Made by a program: the position numbers and the translations under genes. From positions 1 to 8,940 of the forward strand of contig JASHXW010000078.1 of the NCBI GenBank assembly GCA_030043395.1: a DNA stretch of 8,940 bases, written 5' to 3'. Under the pieces are notes generated by a model. That model was not told where the DNA came from and did no database searches. It worked only from the letters and a program-made list of their open reading frames with translations. Positions 1 to 6,516 of the stretch are shown here, in pieces (within the stretch, counting starts at the first letter, position 1; the number at the start of each line of letters is the position of its first letter). The DNA comes from Streptosporangiaceae bacterium (GTDB taxonomy: Bacteria; Actinomycetota; Actinomycetes; Streptosporangiales; Streptosporangiaceae).

Positions 1-1
1 C

Positions 2-1219
2 GACACGCCGGATGAGATGTTCGCCTACCTGATGGCGGTGACGCCCGATCCGGAGCCGGACAAGATCCGCGCATACGCCGACGGCAGCCCCGCGCACTGC
101 GACTGGCTGGAGAGCCTCGGCTTTGAGTTCGAGCGCAGCTATTACCCGCACAAGGCGGTCATCCAGCCACAGACGCAGGGCTTGATGTACACCGGCAACG
201 AGAAGGTCTGGCCGTTCCGCGACCTCGCGGTGCCGGCCCCGCGCGGGCACAAGGTGCCTGTCCCCGGCGACACGCAGGGCGCGAAGCTCGTGATCGACTT
301 GCTCGTGAAGCGGGCAGCGGAACTCGGCGTCACAGTGTGGTACGAGACCGGCGCCGCGGAGCTGGTCACTTCCGGGGAGCGAGTCACCGGCGTCCGCTGG
401 CGTTCTTTCAGCGATAACGGAGTCGTCCACGCCGACTGCATCATCCTGGCGTCGGGCGGCTTTGTGATGAATGCCGAGATGGTCGCCGAGCATGTGCCGG
501 AGCTCGCGCGCAAGCCATTCGTGCTCGGCACGACCTATGACGACGGACTGGGCATCAGGCTCGGAGTGTCGGCCGGGGGTCAGGCGCTGCACATGGACCA
601 GGCCTTCATCAGCGCGCCGTTCTACCCGCCAGGCCGGCTGCTGACCGGGATAGTCGTCAACCGCGACGGAAGGCGATTCGTCGCCGAGGACAGCTACCAC
701 TCCAGGACATCGGGCTTCGTGCTCGACCAGCCGGGGAGCGCCGCGTTCCTCGTGGTGGACAGCGCGCACATGGAGTACCCCGAGCTGCCGCTGGTGCCGT
801 TCATCGACGGGTGGGAGACCGTTGACGAAATGGAGCGCGACCTCGGTATCCCGGCTGGGAACCTCGCGGCGACGCTGGAGTCCTACAACGACCACGCGGC
901 CAGGGGCGAGGATCCGCAGTTCCGCAAGCACCCGGACTGGCTGGAACCGCAGGATCAGGCCCCCTGGGCCGCGTTCGACCTCAGCCTGGGCAAGGCGATG
1001 TACGCGGGCTTCACGCTAGGCGGCCTGCGGTGCACCGTGGACGGCCAGGTGCAGCGCGGCGACGGCTCGGTCGTGCCTGGCCTTTATGCCGTGGGCGCCT
1101 GCGCGTCGAACATCGCCCAGGATGGCAAGGGATACAGCAGCGGAACGCAGCTCGGCGAGGGCTCGTTCTTCGGCAGGCGGGCCGGGCGGCACGCGGCTGC
1201 AGCCAGCAAGCGAAGCTGA
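2..1219 (+). CDS. FAD-dependent oxidoreductase, FAD_binding_2 family (5' end missing)
   Basis: This is the C-terminal 405 residues of a flavoprotein whose start lies left of the window: the frame is open from base 2 (D-T-P-D-E before the first Met), so the ATG at 17 is not the true start. Proteins of this family usually have about 480-570 residues, so the N-terminal FAD Rossmann fold is absent here. Visible landmarks, counted from the first codon: ILASGGF (148-154), the second strand closing the FAD site; VNRDGRRFVAED (219-230), typical of the fumarate reductase/flavocytochrome c/3-ketosteroid dehydrogenase superfamily; FTLGGLRC (337-344); and GLYAVGACASN followed by GYSSGTQLGEGSFFGRRAG (360-395), the C-terminal FAD-binding segment. 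The family carries out FAD-linked dehydrogenation or reduction of C-C bonds in the cytosol. Which substrate applies here cannot be told. A 66-bp gap leads to the monooxygenase gene on the same strand, so co-transcription is plausible. The family is sure; the substrate is unknown. Confidence 0.9.
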   Translation, partial: DTPDEMFAYLMAVTPDPEPDKIRAYADGSPAHCDWLESLGFEFERSYYPHKAVIQPQTQGLMYTGNEKVWPFRDLAVPAPRGHKVPVPGDTQGAKLVIDLLVKRAAELGVTVWYETGAAELVTSGERVTGVRWRSFSDNGVVHADCIILASGGFVMNAEMVAEHVPELARKPFVLGTTYDDGLGIRLGVSAGGQALHMDQAFISAPFYPPGRLLTGIVVNRDGRRFVAEDSYHSRTSGFVLDQPGSAAFLVVDSAHMEYPELPLVPFIDGWETVDEMERDLGIPAGNLAATLESYNDHAARGEDPQFRKHPDWLEPQDQAPWAAFDLSLGKAMYAGFTLGGLRCTVDGQVQRGDGSVVPGLYAVGACASNIAQDGKGYSSGTQLGEGSFFGRRAGRHAAAASKRS

Positions 1220-1285
1220 AGCCGGCCATTCCGCACGGTCGGCTAGTTCGGCCCGTGGCCGTTCCGTCCGTGGGACGATGCGCTG

Positions 1286-2353
1286 GTGGACCGCAACGGC
1301 GATTCGGTCACCTTCGGGTTGTTCGACTGGGTCGACTCCGATGGCGTGCGCGAGCCTAGCCAGCTCTACCGGGAACGCCTCGACCTTGTGGTCGACGCCG
1401 AGGTACAAGGGTTCGACATCTACCACCTGGCCGAGCATCACGCGACGCCACTTGGCCTGGCGCCGTCGCCGAGCGTGTTCCTCGCTGCCGCGGCAGTCCG
1501 GACCACGCGGATCCGGTTGTGCCCGCTGGTCTACGTGCTGCCGCTGTACCAGCCAGTCCGGCTCGCCGAGGAGATCGCGATGCTGGACCAGCTCAGCGAA
1601 GGGCGCCTGGAGGTGGGGTTCGGCCGGGGCGGCAATCCCTATGAGCTGAACGTCTACGGCATCGAGCCCGGCGATGCCCAGCGGCACTACGACCAGGTAC
1701 TCGACGCCGTCATGCGGATCCTGGAGACGGGCGAGATCGACGTCCCTGGGGCTCCGTCAGGCCGGGCCGCGTTGCCGGTCCGGCTCCGGCAGGTGCCGCA
1801 CCCGGCCCTGTGGTATCCGAGCAGCAACGCCGGCAGCGTGCCGCGCCTCGGCAGAATGGGGATCAACACGATCCTCGGGTTCAGCTTCCGGTCCCCGTCG
1901 ATTGAGCAAACCAGGCTTGCGCGAGATGAGTACTTCGCCGGCGTGGCGCAGGCTGCGCCGGGGACGCCGGTGGGCGGCGCCGGCCTCCCGACGCCGCGCT
2001 TCGGGATGATGCGCAATATCTACGTGGCGCAGACCGACGCCGAGGCCCGGGAACGCGTCGTCCAGGCGATGAACGTGTTCTACGAGCAGTTCACCGCAGT
2101 CTGGCGGCTCTACGGCGACGTCAGGCACGGTACGATCCAGGACTTCGCCAGCGCGATCGACGAAGGACTGGTGCTCGCCGGATCACCGGCTACTGTGCGT
2201 GCCCAGCTCGGCAAGATGCTGCGGGCGTCTGGCTGCAATCACTTCGCGGGTGCCTTCAGCTTCGGCTCGCTCAGCTATGCGGAGGCGCGCTCGTCGCTCA
2301 CCCTGTTCGGCGAAGAGGTCGCACCGGCGCTGCGCGAGGCCGTCCCAAGCTGA
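1286..2353 (+). CDS. LLM class flavin-dependent oxidoreductase (luciferase-like monooxygenase)
   Basis: This is a complete 355-residue bacterial-luciferase-like TIM-barrel protein, a usual length for the family. Such enzymes use reduced FMN (or F420 in some branches) and O2 to oxidise organic substrates in the cytosol. Visible features are the first strand GLFDWVD (11-17), HLAEHH (47-52, the position of the luciferase catalytic His region), the strand TTRIRLCPLVYVLPLY (73-88), then the family signature LDQLSEGRLEVGFGRGG (100-116) and NPYELNVYGI (117-126). The start is GTG at 1286. It is the only ATG, GTG or TTG start in the frame after the stop at 1244-1246, and it sits directly before the first strand. 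The ribosome site is weak (GGGA at 1272-1275). It lies 66 bp after the flavoprotein gene and 90 bp before the alcohol dehydrogenase gene, all on one strand, which suggests a shared oxidative pathway. The lack of a recognisable subfamily motif leaves FMN versus F420 and the substrate open. Confidence 0.93.
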   Translation: MDRNGDSVTFGLFDWVDSDGVREPSQLYRERLDLVVDAEVQGFDIYHLAEHHATPLGLAPSPSVFLAAAAVRTTRIRLCPLVYVLPLYQPVRLAEEIAMLDQLSEGRLEVGFGRGGNPYELNVYGIEPGDAQRHYDQVLDAVMRILETGEIDVPGAPSGRAALPVRLRQVPHPALWYPSSNAGSVPRLGRMGINTILGFSFRSPSIEQTRLARDEYFAGVAQAAPGTPVGGAGLPTPRFGMMRNIYVAQTDAEARERVVQAMNVFYEQFTAVWRLYGDVRHGTIQDFASAIDEGLVLAGSPATVRAQLGKMLRASGCNHFAGAFSFGSLSYAEARSSLTLFGEEVAPALREAVPS

Positions 2354-2375
2354 CGGGATACCAGGGCAGTCGCCC

Positions 2376-2405
2376 TTGACGGACATGGGTGAACGTTCTT
2401 TTAAT
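2376..2405 (+). promoter_or_regulatory. Candidate sigma-70-type promoter of the alcohol dehydrogenase gene
   Basis: TTGACG (2376-2381, five of six to TTGACA) is followed after 18 bases by TTTAAT (2400-2405, five of six to TATAAT). The -10 lies in an AT-rich patch (TTCTTTTAATTCTGAT) that stands out in this GC-rich DNA. The expected transcript would start near 2412 and leave a leader of about 30 bases before the ATG at 2444. This is prediction from pattern only, with a slightly long spacer. Confidence 0.45.
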
Positions 2406-2431
2406 TCTGATCATGTACCGGACCAGGAGAT

Positions 2432-2436
2432 GAGGA
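2432..2436 (+). promoter_or_regulatory. Ribosome binding site of the alcohol dehydrogenase gene
   Basis: GAGGA ends seven bases before the ATG at 2444, and an additional AGGAG lies just upstream (2425-2429). This fixes the dehydrogenase start, which also matches the expected N-terminus (MKTKAAVLW) of the family. Confidence 0.7.
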
Positions 2437-2443
2437 CAGTGCA

Positions 2444-3550
2444 ATGAAGACCAAGGCAGCGGTGCTGTGGGGTCTGGGCGAAAAGTGGCAGGTAGAGGAG
2501 GTCGAGCTAGACGCGCCGCACGAGGAGGAGGTCCTCGTCAAGCTGACCGCAAGCGGGTTGTGCCATTCCGACGAGCACCTGGTGACCGGTGACATCCCGG
2601 TTCCGTTTCCCATGGTCGGCGGGCACGAGGGAGCCGGCACCGTGGTTGAAGTCGGTCCCAACGTCAAGCACGTCGCGGCCGGCGACTCCGTCGTCCTGAG
2701 CTTCCTGCCGGCCTGCGGCCGCTGCTCGTACTGCGCCCGCGGCATGCAGAACCTCTGCGACCTAGGCATGTACCTGATCAACGGCCCCCAACTAGACGGC
2801 ACTTACCGCTTCCACGCTCGCGGCAAGGACATGGGCCAGATGTGCCTGCTCGGCACGTTCTCTGAATACACGGTGGTCCCCGCGGCCTCGGTGGTCAAGG
2901 TCGACGATGGCACCTCGCTCGACAAGGCTGCCCTTGTGGGCTGCGGCGTGACGACCGGGTACGGAAGCGCCGTGCGCACGGCAGAGACCAAGCCTGGTGA
3001 CACGGTCGTCGTCATGGGCATCGGCGGGATCGGCATCAACGCCGTCCAGGGCGCGCGGATCGCCGGAGCGCGCAACATCATCGCGATCGACCCGGTTGAG
3101 TTCAAGCGCACGAAGGCGCTGGAACTCGGCGCGACGCACGTAGCGGCGACGGTCGAGGAGGCTGGCCCGATCGTCGGGCTGCTAACCCGCGGCCAGATGG
3201 CTGACTCGTTCATCCTGACCACCGACGTCGCCGAGACGAGTTACGTCGATCCCGCCCTCAACATGGTCGGCAAGCGCGGCAAGGTGATCATCACTGCGGT
3301 CGGCCACCCTGATGCCACTCAGATCAGCGGCTCGATCTGGCTGCTCACGATGATGGAGAAGCAGATCCGCGGCTCGCTGTTCGGCTCATCCAACGCCCAG
3401 CACGACATTCCCCGCATGCTCGAGCTGTACAACAAGGGCCAGCTCAAGCTCGACGAGCTGATCACCAGGGAGTACGCGCTTGAGGACGTCAACCAGGGCT
3501 ACGAGGACATGCGCAATGGCCTCAACATCCGGGGCCTGATCCGCTACTAG
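2444..3550 (+). CDS. NDMA-dependent, zinc-binding alcohol dehydrogenase (mycofactocin-associated family)
   Basis: This is a complete 368-residue medium-chain alcohol dehydrogenase that closely resembles the NDMA-dependent (Rxyl_3153-type) family. Catalytic zinc ligands are present: C40 in GLCHSD, H61 with E62 in GGHEGAG, and C167 in VGCGVTTGYG. The structural zinc lobe has C91, C94, C97 and C105 (CGRCSYCARGMQNLC). The NAD fold is GIGGIG (192-197), with D216 at the end of the second strand (IIAIDP), which favours NAD over NADP. Members of this family are known to hold NAD tightly without exchange and to pass electrons to the peptide-derived cofactor mycofactocin; the dye NDMA replaces that acceptor in assays. 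The alcohol substrate cannot be deduced. The gene is the last of three co-directional redox genes, with its own likely promoter and ribosome site, and it ends 9 bases before a strong hairpin. Some uncertainty remains about the exact subfamily against ordinary zinc alcohol dehydrogenases. Confidence 0.93.
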   Translation: MKTKAAVLWGLGEKWQVEEVELDAPHEEEVLVKLTASGLCHSDEHLVTGDIPVPFPMVGGHEGAGTVVEVGPNVKHVAAGDSVVLSFLPACGRCSYCARGMQNLCDLGMYLINGPQLDGTYRFHARGKDMGQMCLLGTFSEYTVVPAASVVKVDDGTSLDKAALVGCGVTTGYGSAVRTAETKPGDTVVVMGIGGIGINAVQGARIAGARNIIAIDPVEFKRTKALELGATHVAATVEEAGPIVGLLTRGQMADSFILTTDVAETSYVDPALNMVGKRGKVIITAVGHPDATQISGSIWLLTMMEKQIRGSLFGSSNAQHDIPRMLELYNKGQLKLDELITREYALEDVNQGYEDMRNGLNIRGLIRY

Positions 3551-3559
3551 TCCCGTCAG

Positions 3560-3601
3560 GAGTTCGGGCCCGCGGATCCGCCGATCCGCGGGCCCGAACT
3601 C
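3560..3601. terminator. Perfect 19-bp stem, 4-base loop between convergent genes (bidirectional terminator)
   Basis: The arm 3560-3578 (begins GAGTTCGGGCCCG) is exactly complementary to 3583-3601, with the loop CGCC at 3579-3582. It begins 9 bases after the dehydrogenase stop and lies 30 bases from the stop of the minus-strand kelch gene, so it can act on both transcripts. No T-run follows on either strand, as is common for intrinsic terminators of high-GC actinobacteria. A smaller 5-bp stem (GAGCC at 3614-3618 with GGCTC at 3625-3629) lies just after the kelch stop. The stem is seen directly; its terminator function is inferred from position. Confidence 0.85.
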
Positions 3602-3630
3602 GGGGGCGAGGCTGAGCCGCCGCAGGCTCT

Positions 3631-6405
3631 TCAGGTCACGGTGAACGTGGCCGAGGCGGACGCTCCGCTGGTCCGGCCGGATGCCCGCACCACGTGCCGG
3701 CCACGGCCGGCGTCGGCCGGGATCCTGGCATGCAGGACGAAGCTGCCGTCAGCCGACGTGGTCACGGTTCCGAGCGCCGTCGCGTCGTCCAGCGTGACCC
3801 GCACTCGCTCGCCGGCGTAGAAGCCGCTGCCAGTGACGGTGATCCGCTGGCCCGCGGGTCCCCGGGCGGGAGAGACCGCGGCTATCGTCGGCGTGTAGAT
3901 CTCGGCCGTCGCGGTTACCCTGCAGCAGGAGTCGACCGCGCCTCCGGTCACGAGCAGGTCGCCGTCGGCGAGCACGGTGGCGCTCTGGTCATAGCGAGGC
4001 ATCGTCATGGCGGGGCCCTGATACCAGTAGCCGCCCGAGTAGTACTCCGTGCTGGCTAGCGTCGGCCCGCAGGTGCCGGTGCAGCCGCCGGCGAGAATCA
4101 CCTGGCCGCCGGGCAACAGCGTGGTGGTCTGCCCGTACCGGCCAGCCGGCATCGATCCCGTCCGAGTCCACGTCCCGGTGGACGGGTGGTACAGCTCAGC
4201 GCTCGTCAGTGCAGCGCCACCGCCAGGCGGGTCGCCCCCGGCCACCAGGACATTGCCGTCCGGCAGCAAGGTGGCTGTCGCGCCCTGGCGGGCGACGTGC
4301 AGCGAGCCGGTCGCTGCCCAGTCGTTGGTGGCCGGGTCGTACAACTCGGCCGCCGCTGTGACGCCGGCGGCAACGAGGACCTTGCCGTCGGGCAGCATCG
4401 TCGCGGTCGTGAAGTTCTGCGACGAGACCATCCGGCCCGTGTCCGTCCACGTTCCGCCCGCCGGGTCGTACACCTCAGCTGTTGCGCCGAAGCCGGTGAC
4501 GAGCACCTTGCCGTCGGGCAGGAGGGTCGAGGTGAGGGCATAGCCTGCACTGTGCATCGAGCCCGTCACGGTCCATCGTCCGGTCGCCGGGTGGTACAGC
4601 TCAGCGCTCGAAAGGTTCGCGACGTTGGGACCCTGGCCGCCTGCGACGAGCACGTTGCCGTCCTGCAGCAGCGTGGCCGTGGCCCAGTCTCGCGCAGTGT
4701 GCAGGGATCCGGTGCGCGTGAAGGAGCGCGTCGCGGGGTCGTACAGCTCGGCCTCGGAGAGTGGGTTGTCGGCTCCGCCCTCGCCGCCGGCGACCAGGAC
4801 GTCACCGCTGGGCAGTAGCGTCGCCGTCGCCAGCTCGCGGCCGACCTTCATCGGCCCGGTAGGCACGAACGTGTCGGGCCCCGACCCGTAGCCGTCCACT
4901 GCGACTGCCTGCGGGCTGGCGGGAGCGGTGTCAGCGACATCGACCTGAGCCGATCGCAATCCGGTGGACCTGGGACCGAAGCGGACCGACACCGGACAGC
5001 TGGCTCCTGGGCTGATCTTGCGCTTCACGCAACTCGTGCTGGCCAGGAAGTCGCTCGGGTCGGCGCCGCTGACCACGGCACCGCTGACCGTCAGCGCCGC
5101 GGTGCCGTAGTTCGCAACCGTGTAGCTTCGCGCTGCGCCCGTTGAGCCAGCCTGCTGCGATCCGAAATACAGGGACGTCGGCGTGAGGTAGACCAGCGGG
5201 CCAGGACCGGCCAGGAAGACCTCGGCGGTCGCCATCGGCTCGCCGTTCGTGCCGGTGCCCCCGGCGACCAGGACATGGCCGTCCGGTAGCAGCGTGGCGG
5301 TCTGCCCCGTGCGCGCCGTGCTCATGGCGCCTGGGGTCACCCACACCTTGCGGGCCGGCTCGTAGATCTGCGCAGACGCCGTTTTGCCGCCGGCTACCAG
5401 GACCCAGCCGTTGCGGAGCCGAGTCGCCGTGTCGTCGTAGCGGGCAGCCGCCATCGAAGCCGTCATCGTCCAGGAACCCGTGGCCGGGTTGTACAGTTCC
5501 GCGTCGGCGTAGGTGCCACCCGAACCGAAGCCGCCAAGGTTCAGCCCGCCAGCTACGAGCACCTGGCCGTCGGCCAGCAACGTCGCCGTCTGCTGCTCGC
5601 GCGCACCATGCAGCGAGCCTGTTCGCGCCCATTTCCCGGTTGCCGCGTTGTACAGCTCTGCCTCGGCCAGGTCGGTGCATGAGTCGTCGTCGCAGCTTCC
5701 GAACCCGCCCGCGACGAGCACGCGGCCGTCATGGAGCAGTGTTGCGGTTGCCTTGTCGCGGCCGTCGAGCATGCTGCCGGTCGTAGTCCAGCGGCCCGTA
5801 GCAGGGTCGTACAGTTCTGCGCTTCGCTGGTTGACCAGCGAGCTTCCTTCGTCACAGCCGTAGTCATCGCCGTTGCACGCGCCGCCCGCCACAAGCACCC
5901 GCCCGTCGGGCAGCAGCGTCGCGGTGGCCCAGGCGCGGCCGTGGGCCATCGACCCGGTTGCTGCCCATCTGCCGGTGTGCGGGTCATAGAGCTCAGCGCT
6001 GGCGAGGTTCTGGTCGCCGTGGCAGCATCCGCCGGCCACAAGCACGTCACCGTCGGGCAGCAACGTGGCGGTGGCGCCGGGCCGGGCCGCCGGCATGCTT
6101 GCCGTCGGCGCGAAGGTCCTGGTAGCCGGGTTATAGAGCAGCGCCGTAGCAGAGGTGCCGCCGACGATCAGCACCTTGCCGTCGCGCAGCAGCGTTGCAG
6201 TCTGGTGTGCCGCGGCTACCGGCATGGCGGCAGCGGTCGGCACCCAGGTGTTGGCCGCGCCGATCTCGATCCCGTGCGAGCCCTGCCTGCCGGGCGAGGC
6301 CAGCGCCGGTAATGCCCCCGCGACAGGTGCAGACGAGACCACCAGAGCCACAACGGCGGCCTGCGCCACGCGCCGCGCCGTTCCCACGCCTGTTGCTGAT
6401 CGCAT
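3631..6405 (-). CDS. Secreted double kelch-propeller protein with ASH-like and IPT/TIG-like domains
   Basis: This is a 924-residue exported protein read from ATG at 6403-6405. That start follows AGGAGG by 5 bases; an upstream in-frame ATG at 6444 would add 13 residues but has no ribosome site. The signal peptide is about 1-36: Arg at 2, 12 and 13, a hydrophobic stretch, then cleavage after ALA in LPALA-SPG. Next come seven kelch-type repeats (about 53-400), an ASPM/SPD-2/Hydin or choice-of-anchor D-like domain (about 403-509) with a cysteine pair typical of that fold (C459, C470), seven more kelch repeats (about 510-839), and an IPT/TIG-like domain (about 840-924, starting TIAAVSPARGPAGQ). 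The repeat consensus is ATATLLPDGxVLVAGG, then AELYDPATGxW, then TGSM. No LPxTG, C-terminal membrane helix or lipobox is present, so release or loose wall binding is likely. No enzyme can be assigned; kelch propellers act in binding and, in galactose oxidase relatives, in catalysis. It runs convergent to the dehydrogenase and divergent to another secreted repeat protein. Confidence 0.92.
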   Translation of the reverse strand: MRSATGVGTARRVAQAAVVALVVSSAPVAGALPALASPGRQGSHGIEIGAANTWVPTAAAMPVAAAHQTATLLRDGKVLIVGGTSATALLYNPATRTFAPTASMPAARPGATATLLPDGDVLVAGGCCHGDQNLASAELYDPHTGRWAATGSMAHGRAWATATLLPDGRVLVAGGACNGDDYGCDEGSSLVNQRSAELYDPATGRWTTTGSMLDGRDKATATLLHDGRVLVAGGFGSCDDDSCTDLAEAELYNAATGKWARTGSLHGAREQQTATLLADGQVLVAGGLNLGGFGSGGTYADAELYNPATGSWTMTASMAAARYDDTATRLRNGWVLVAGGKTASAQIYEPARKVWVTPGAMSTARTGQTATLLPDGHVLVAGGTGTNGEPMATAEVFLAGPGPLVYLTPTSLYFGSQQAGSTGAARSYTVANYGTAALTVSGAVVSGADPSDFLASTSCVKRKISPGASCPVSVRFGPRSTGLRSAQVDVADTAPASPQAVAVDGYGSGPDTFVPTGPMKVGRELATATLLPSGDVLVAGGEGGADNPLSEAELYDPATRSFTRTGSLHTARDWATATLLQDGNVLVAGGQGPNVANLSSAELYHPATGRWTVTGSMHSAGYALTSTLLPDGKVLVTGFGATAEVYDPAGGTWTDTGRMVSSQNFTTATMLPDGKVLVAAGVTAAAELYDPATNDWAATGSLHVARQGATATLLPDGNVLVAGGDPPGGGAALTSAELYHPSTGTWTRTGSMPAGRYGQTTTLLPGGQVILAGGCTGTCGPTLASTEYYSGGYWYQGPAMTMPRYDQSATVLADGDLLVTGGAVDSCCRVTATAEIYTPTIAAVSPARGPAGQRITVTGSGFYAGERVRVTLDDATALGTVTTSADGSFVLHARIPADAGRGRHVVRASGRTSGASASATFTVT
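3634..3888 (-). other. C-terminal IPT/TIG-like (Ig-fold) domain of the kelch protein
   Basis: The last 85 residues read TIAAVSPARGPAGQRITVTGSGF and then alternate short hydrophobic strands to the end, SATFTVT. The pattern 'x-I-x-x-V-S-P-x-x-G-P-A-G-x-x-I-T-V-T-G-x-G-F' is the classic entry of IPT/TIG domains, which are Ig-like beta sandwiches found in extracellular binding proteins. It follows directly on the last kelch repeat. Confidence 0.75.
3889..4878 (-). repeat. Second kelch array, seven repeats (propeller 2)
   Basis: Seven units of about 42-50 residues each carry a motif of the form DGxVLVAGG; in order: SGDVLVAGG, DGNVLVAGG, DGKVLVTGF, DGKVLVAAG, DGNVLVAGG, GGQVILAGG, DGDLLVTGG. Most are followed by AELYDP or AELYHP and an aromatic at the W position. 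The N-terminal edge segment DTFVPTGP lies before the first unit and the last unit lacks its own matching strand, which fits ring closure by a donated first strand as in kelch propellers. The DNA shows matching recurrent blocks such as gccgtcgggcagca, but units are diverged, not recent copies. Confidence 0.85.
4879..5199 (-). other. ASH-like (choice-of-anchor D type) domain between the two kelch arrays
   Basis: About 107 residues begin PLVYLTPTSLYFGSQQAG and contain TVANYGTAALTVSG and ISPGASCPVSVRFGP. This is the standard run of the ASPM/SPD-2/Hydin fold as found in bacterial exported proteins: F-G-x-x-x-x-G-S, then N-x-G-x-x-x-L-x-V, then the cysteine pair with 'PG-x-x-C-x-V-x-V-x-F-x-P'. It ends at AVAVDGYGSG, right before propeller 2. 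Confidence 0.75.
5206..6249 (-). repeat. First kelch array, seven repeats (propeller 1)
   Basis: Seven units follow the segment NTWVPTAAA. Their motifs in order are DGKVLIVGG, DGDVLVAGG, DGRVLVAGG, DGRVLVAGG, DGQVLVAGG, NGWVLVAGG and DGHVLVAGG. The connecting loops after VAGG are longer in units 2-5 and carry acidic residues, with cysteines in units 2-4. As in the second array, a lone strand before unit 1 complements the shortened last unit, pointing to a closed seven-bladed ring. Confidence 0.85.
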
Positions 6406-6410
6406 GCCGA

Positions 6411-6416
6411 CCTCCT
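6411..6416 (-). promoter_or_regulatory. Ribosome binding site that decides the kelch protein start
   Basis: On the minus strand AGGAGG is followed by TCGGC and then the ATG at 6403-6405. The match and 5-base spacing are far better than anything before the upstream ATG at 6444 (GTAAGCTGCCC). The resulting N-terminus MRSATGVGTARR is a typical signal peptide start. Confidence 0.8.
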
Positions 6417-6487
6417 GCGGTGATCGCCATGGCATACCGACCATGGGCAGCTTACTTCTGATCCCGCCGGCATTTAATAGGCGAGCT

Positions 6488-6516
6488 CAGCGCCGGCCGC
6501 GAGGCGGCGGGCGCTG
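6488..6516. repeat. Imperfect inverted repeat in the divergent intergenic region
   Basis: CAGCGCC (6488-6494) pairs with GGCGCTG (6510-6516). After one G-G mismatch, GCCGC (6496-6500) pairs with GCGGC (6504-6508), leaving the loop GAG, so 12 of 13 positions pair. It sits just upstream of the possible minus-strand -10. It could be an operator for a dimeric regulator or a hairpin in an RNA leader. In such GC-rich DNA chance pairing is not excluded. Confidence 0.5.

Noticed and set aside
2..1219. Naming the flavoprotein as 3-ketosteroid delta-1-dehydrogenase (kstD)
   Set aside because: The superfamily fits, but the N-terminal part is missing and I cannot match the catalytic tyrosines with certainty, so only the family level is given.
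1016..1687. 223-codon minus-strand frame over the flavoprotein/monooxygenase junction
   Set aside because: It covers parts of two well-supported genes on the opposite strand and has no family features.
4186..4818. Plus-strand open frames antisense to the kelch gene (also 5731-6312)
   Set aside because: Their products simply mirror the repeat period and show no domain, and no ribosome site or promoter supports them.
4931..5680. 249-codon open frame on the minus strand inside the kelch gene
   Set aside because: It overlaps the kelch gene in another frame, its product is Arg/Gly-rich low-complexity, and the kelch frame has consistent repeats and a ribosome site. GC bias keeps alternative frames open.
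3631..6405. Naming the kelch protein as a galactose oxidase
   Set aside because: The propeller type is similar, but I could not assign the copper ligands and Cys-Tyr crosslink site, and there are two propellers.
6442..6444. ATG at 6444 as the start of the kelch gene
   Set aside because: It has no ribosome site and would put 13 extra residues before a typical signal peptide, while AGGAGG lies ideally before the ATG at 6405.
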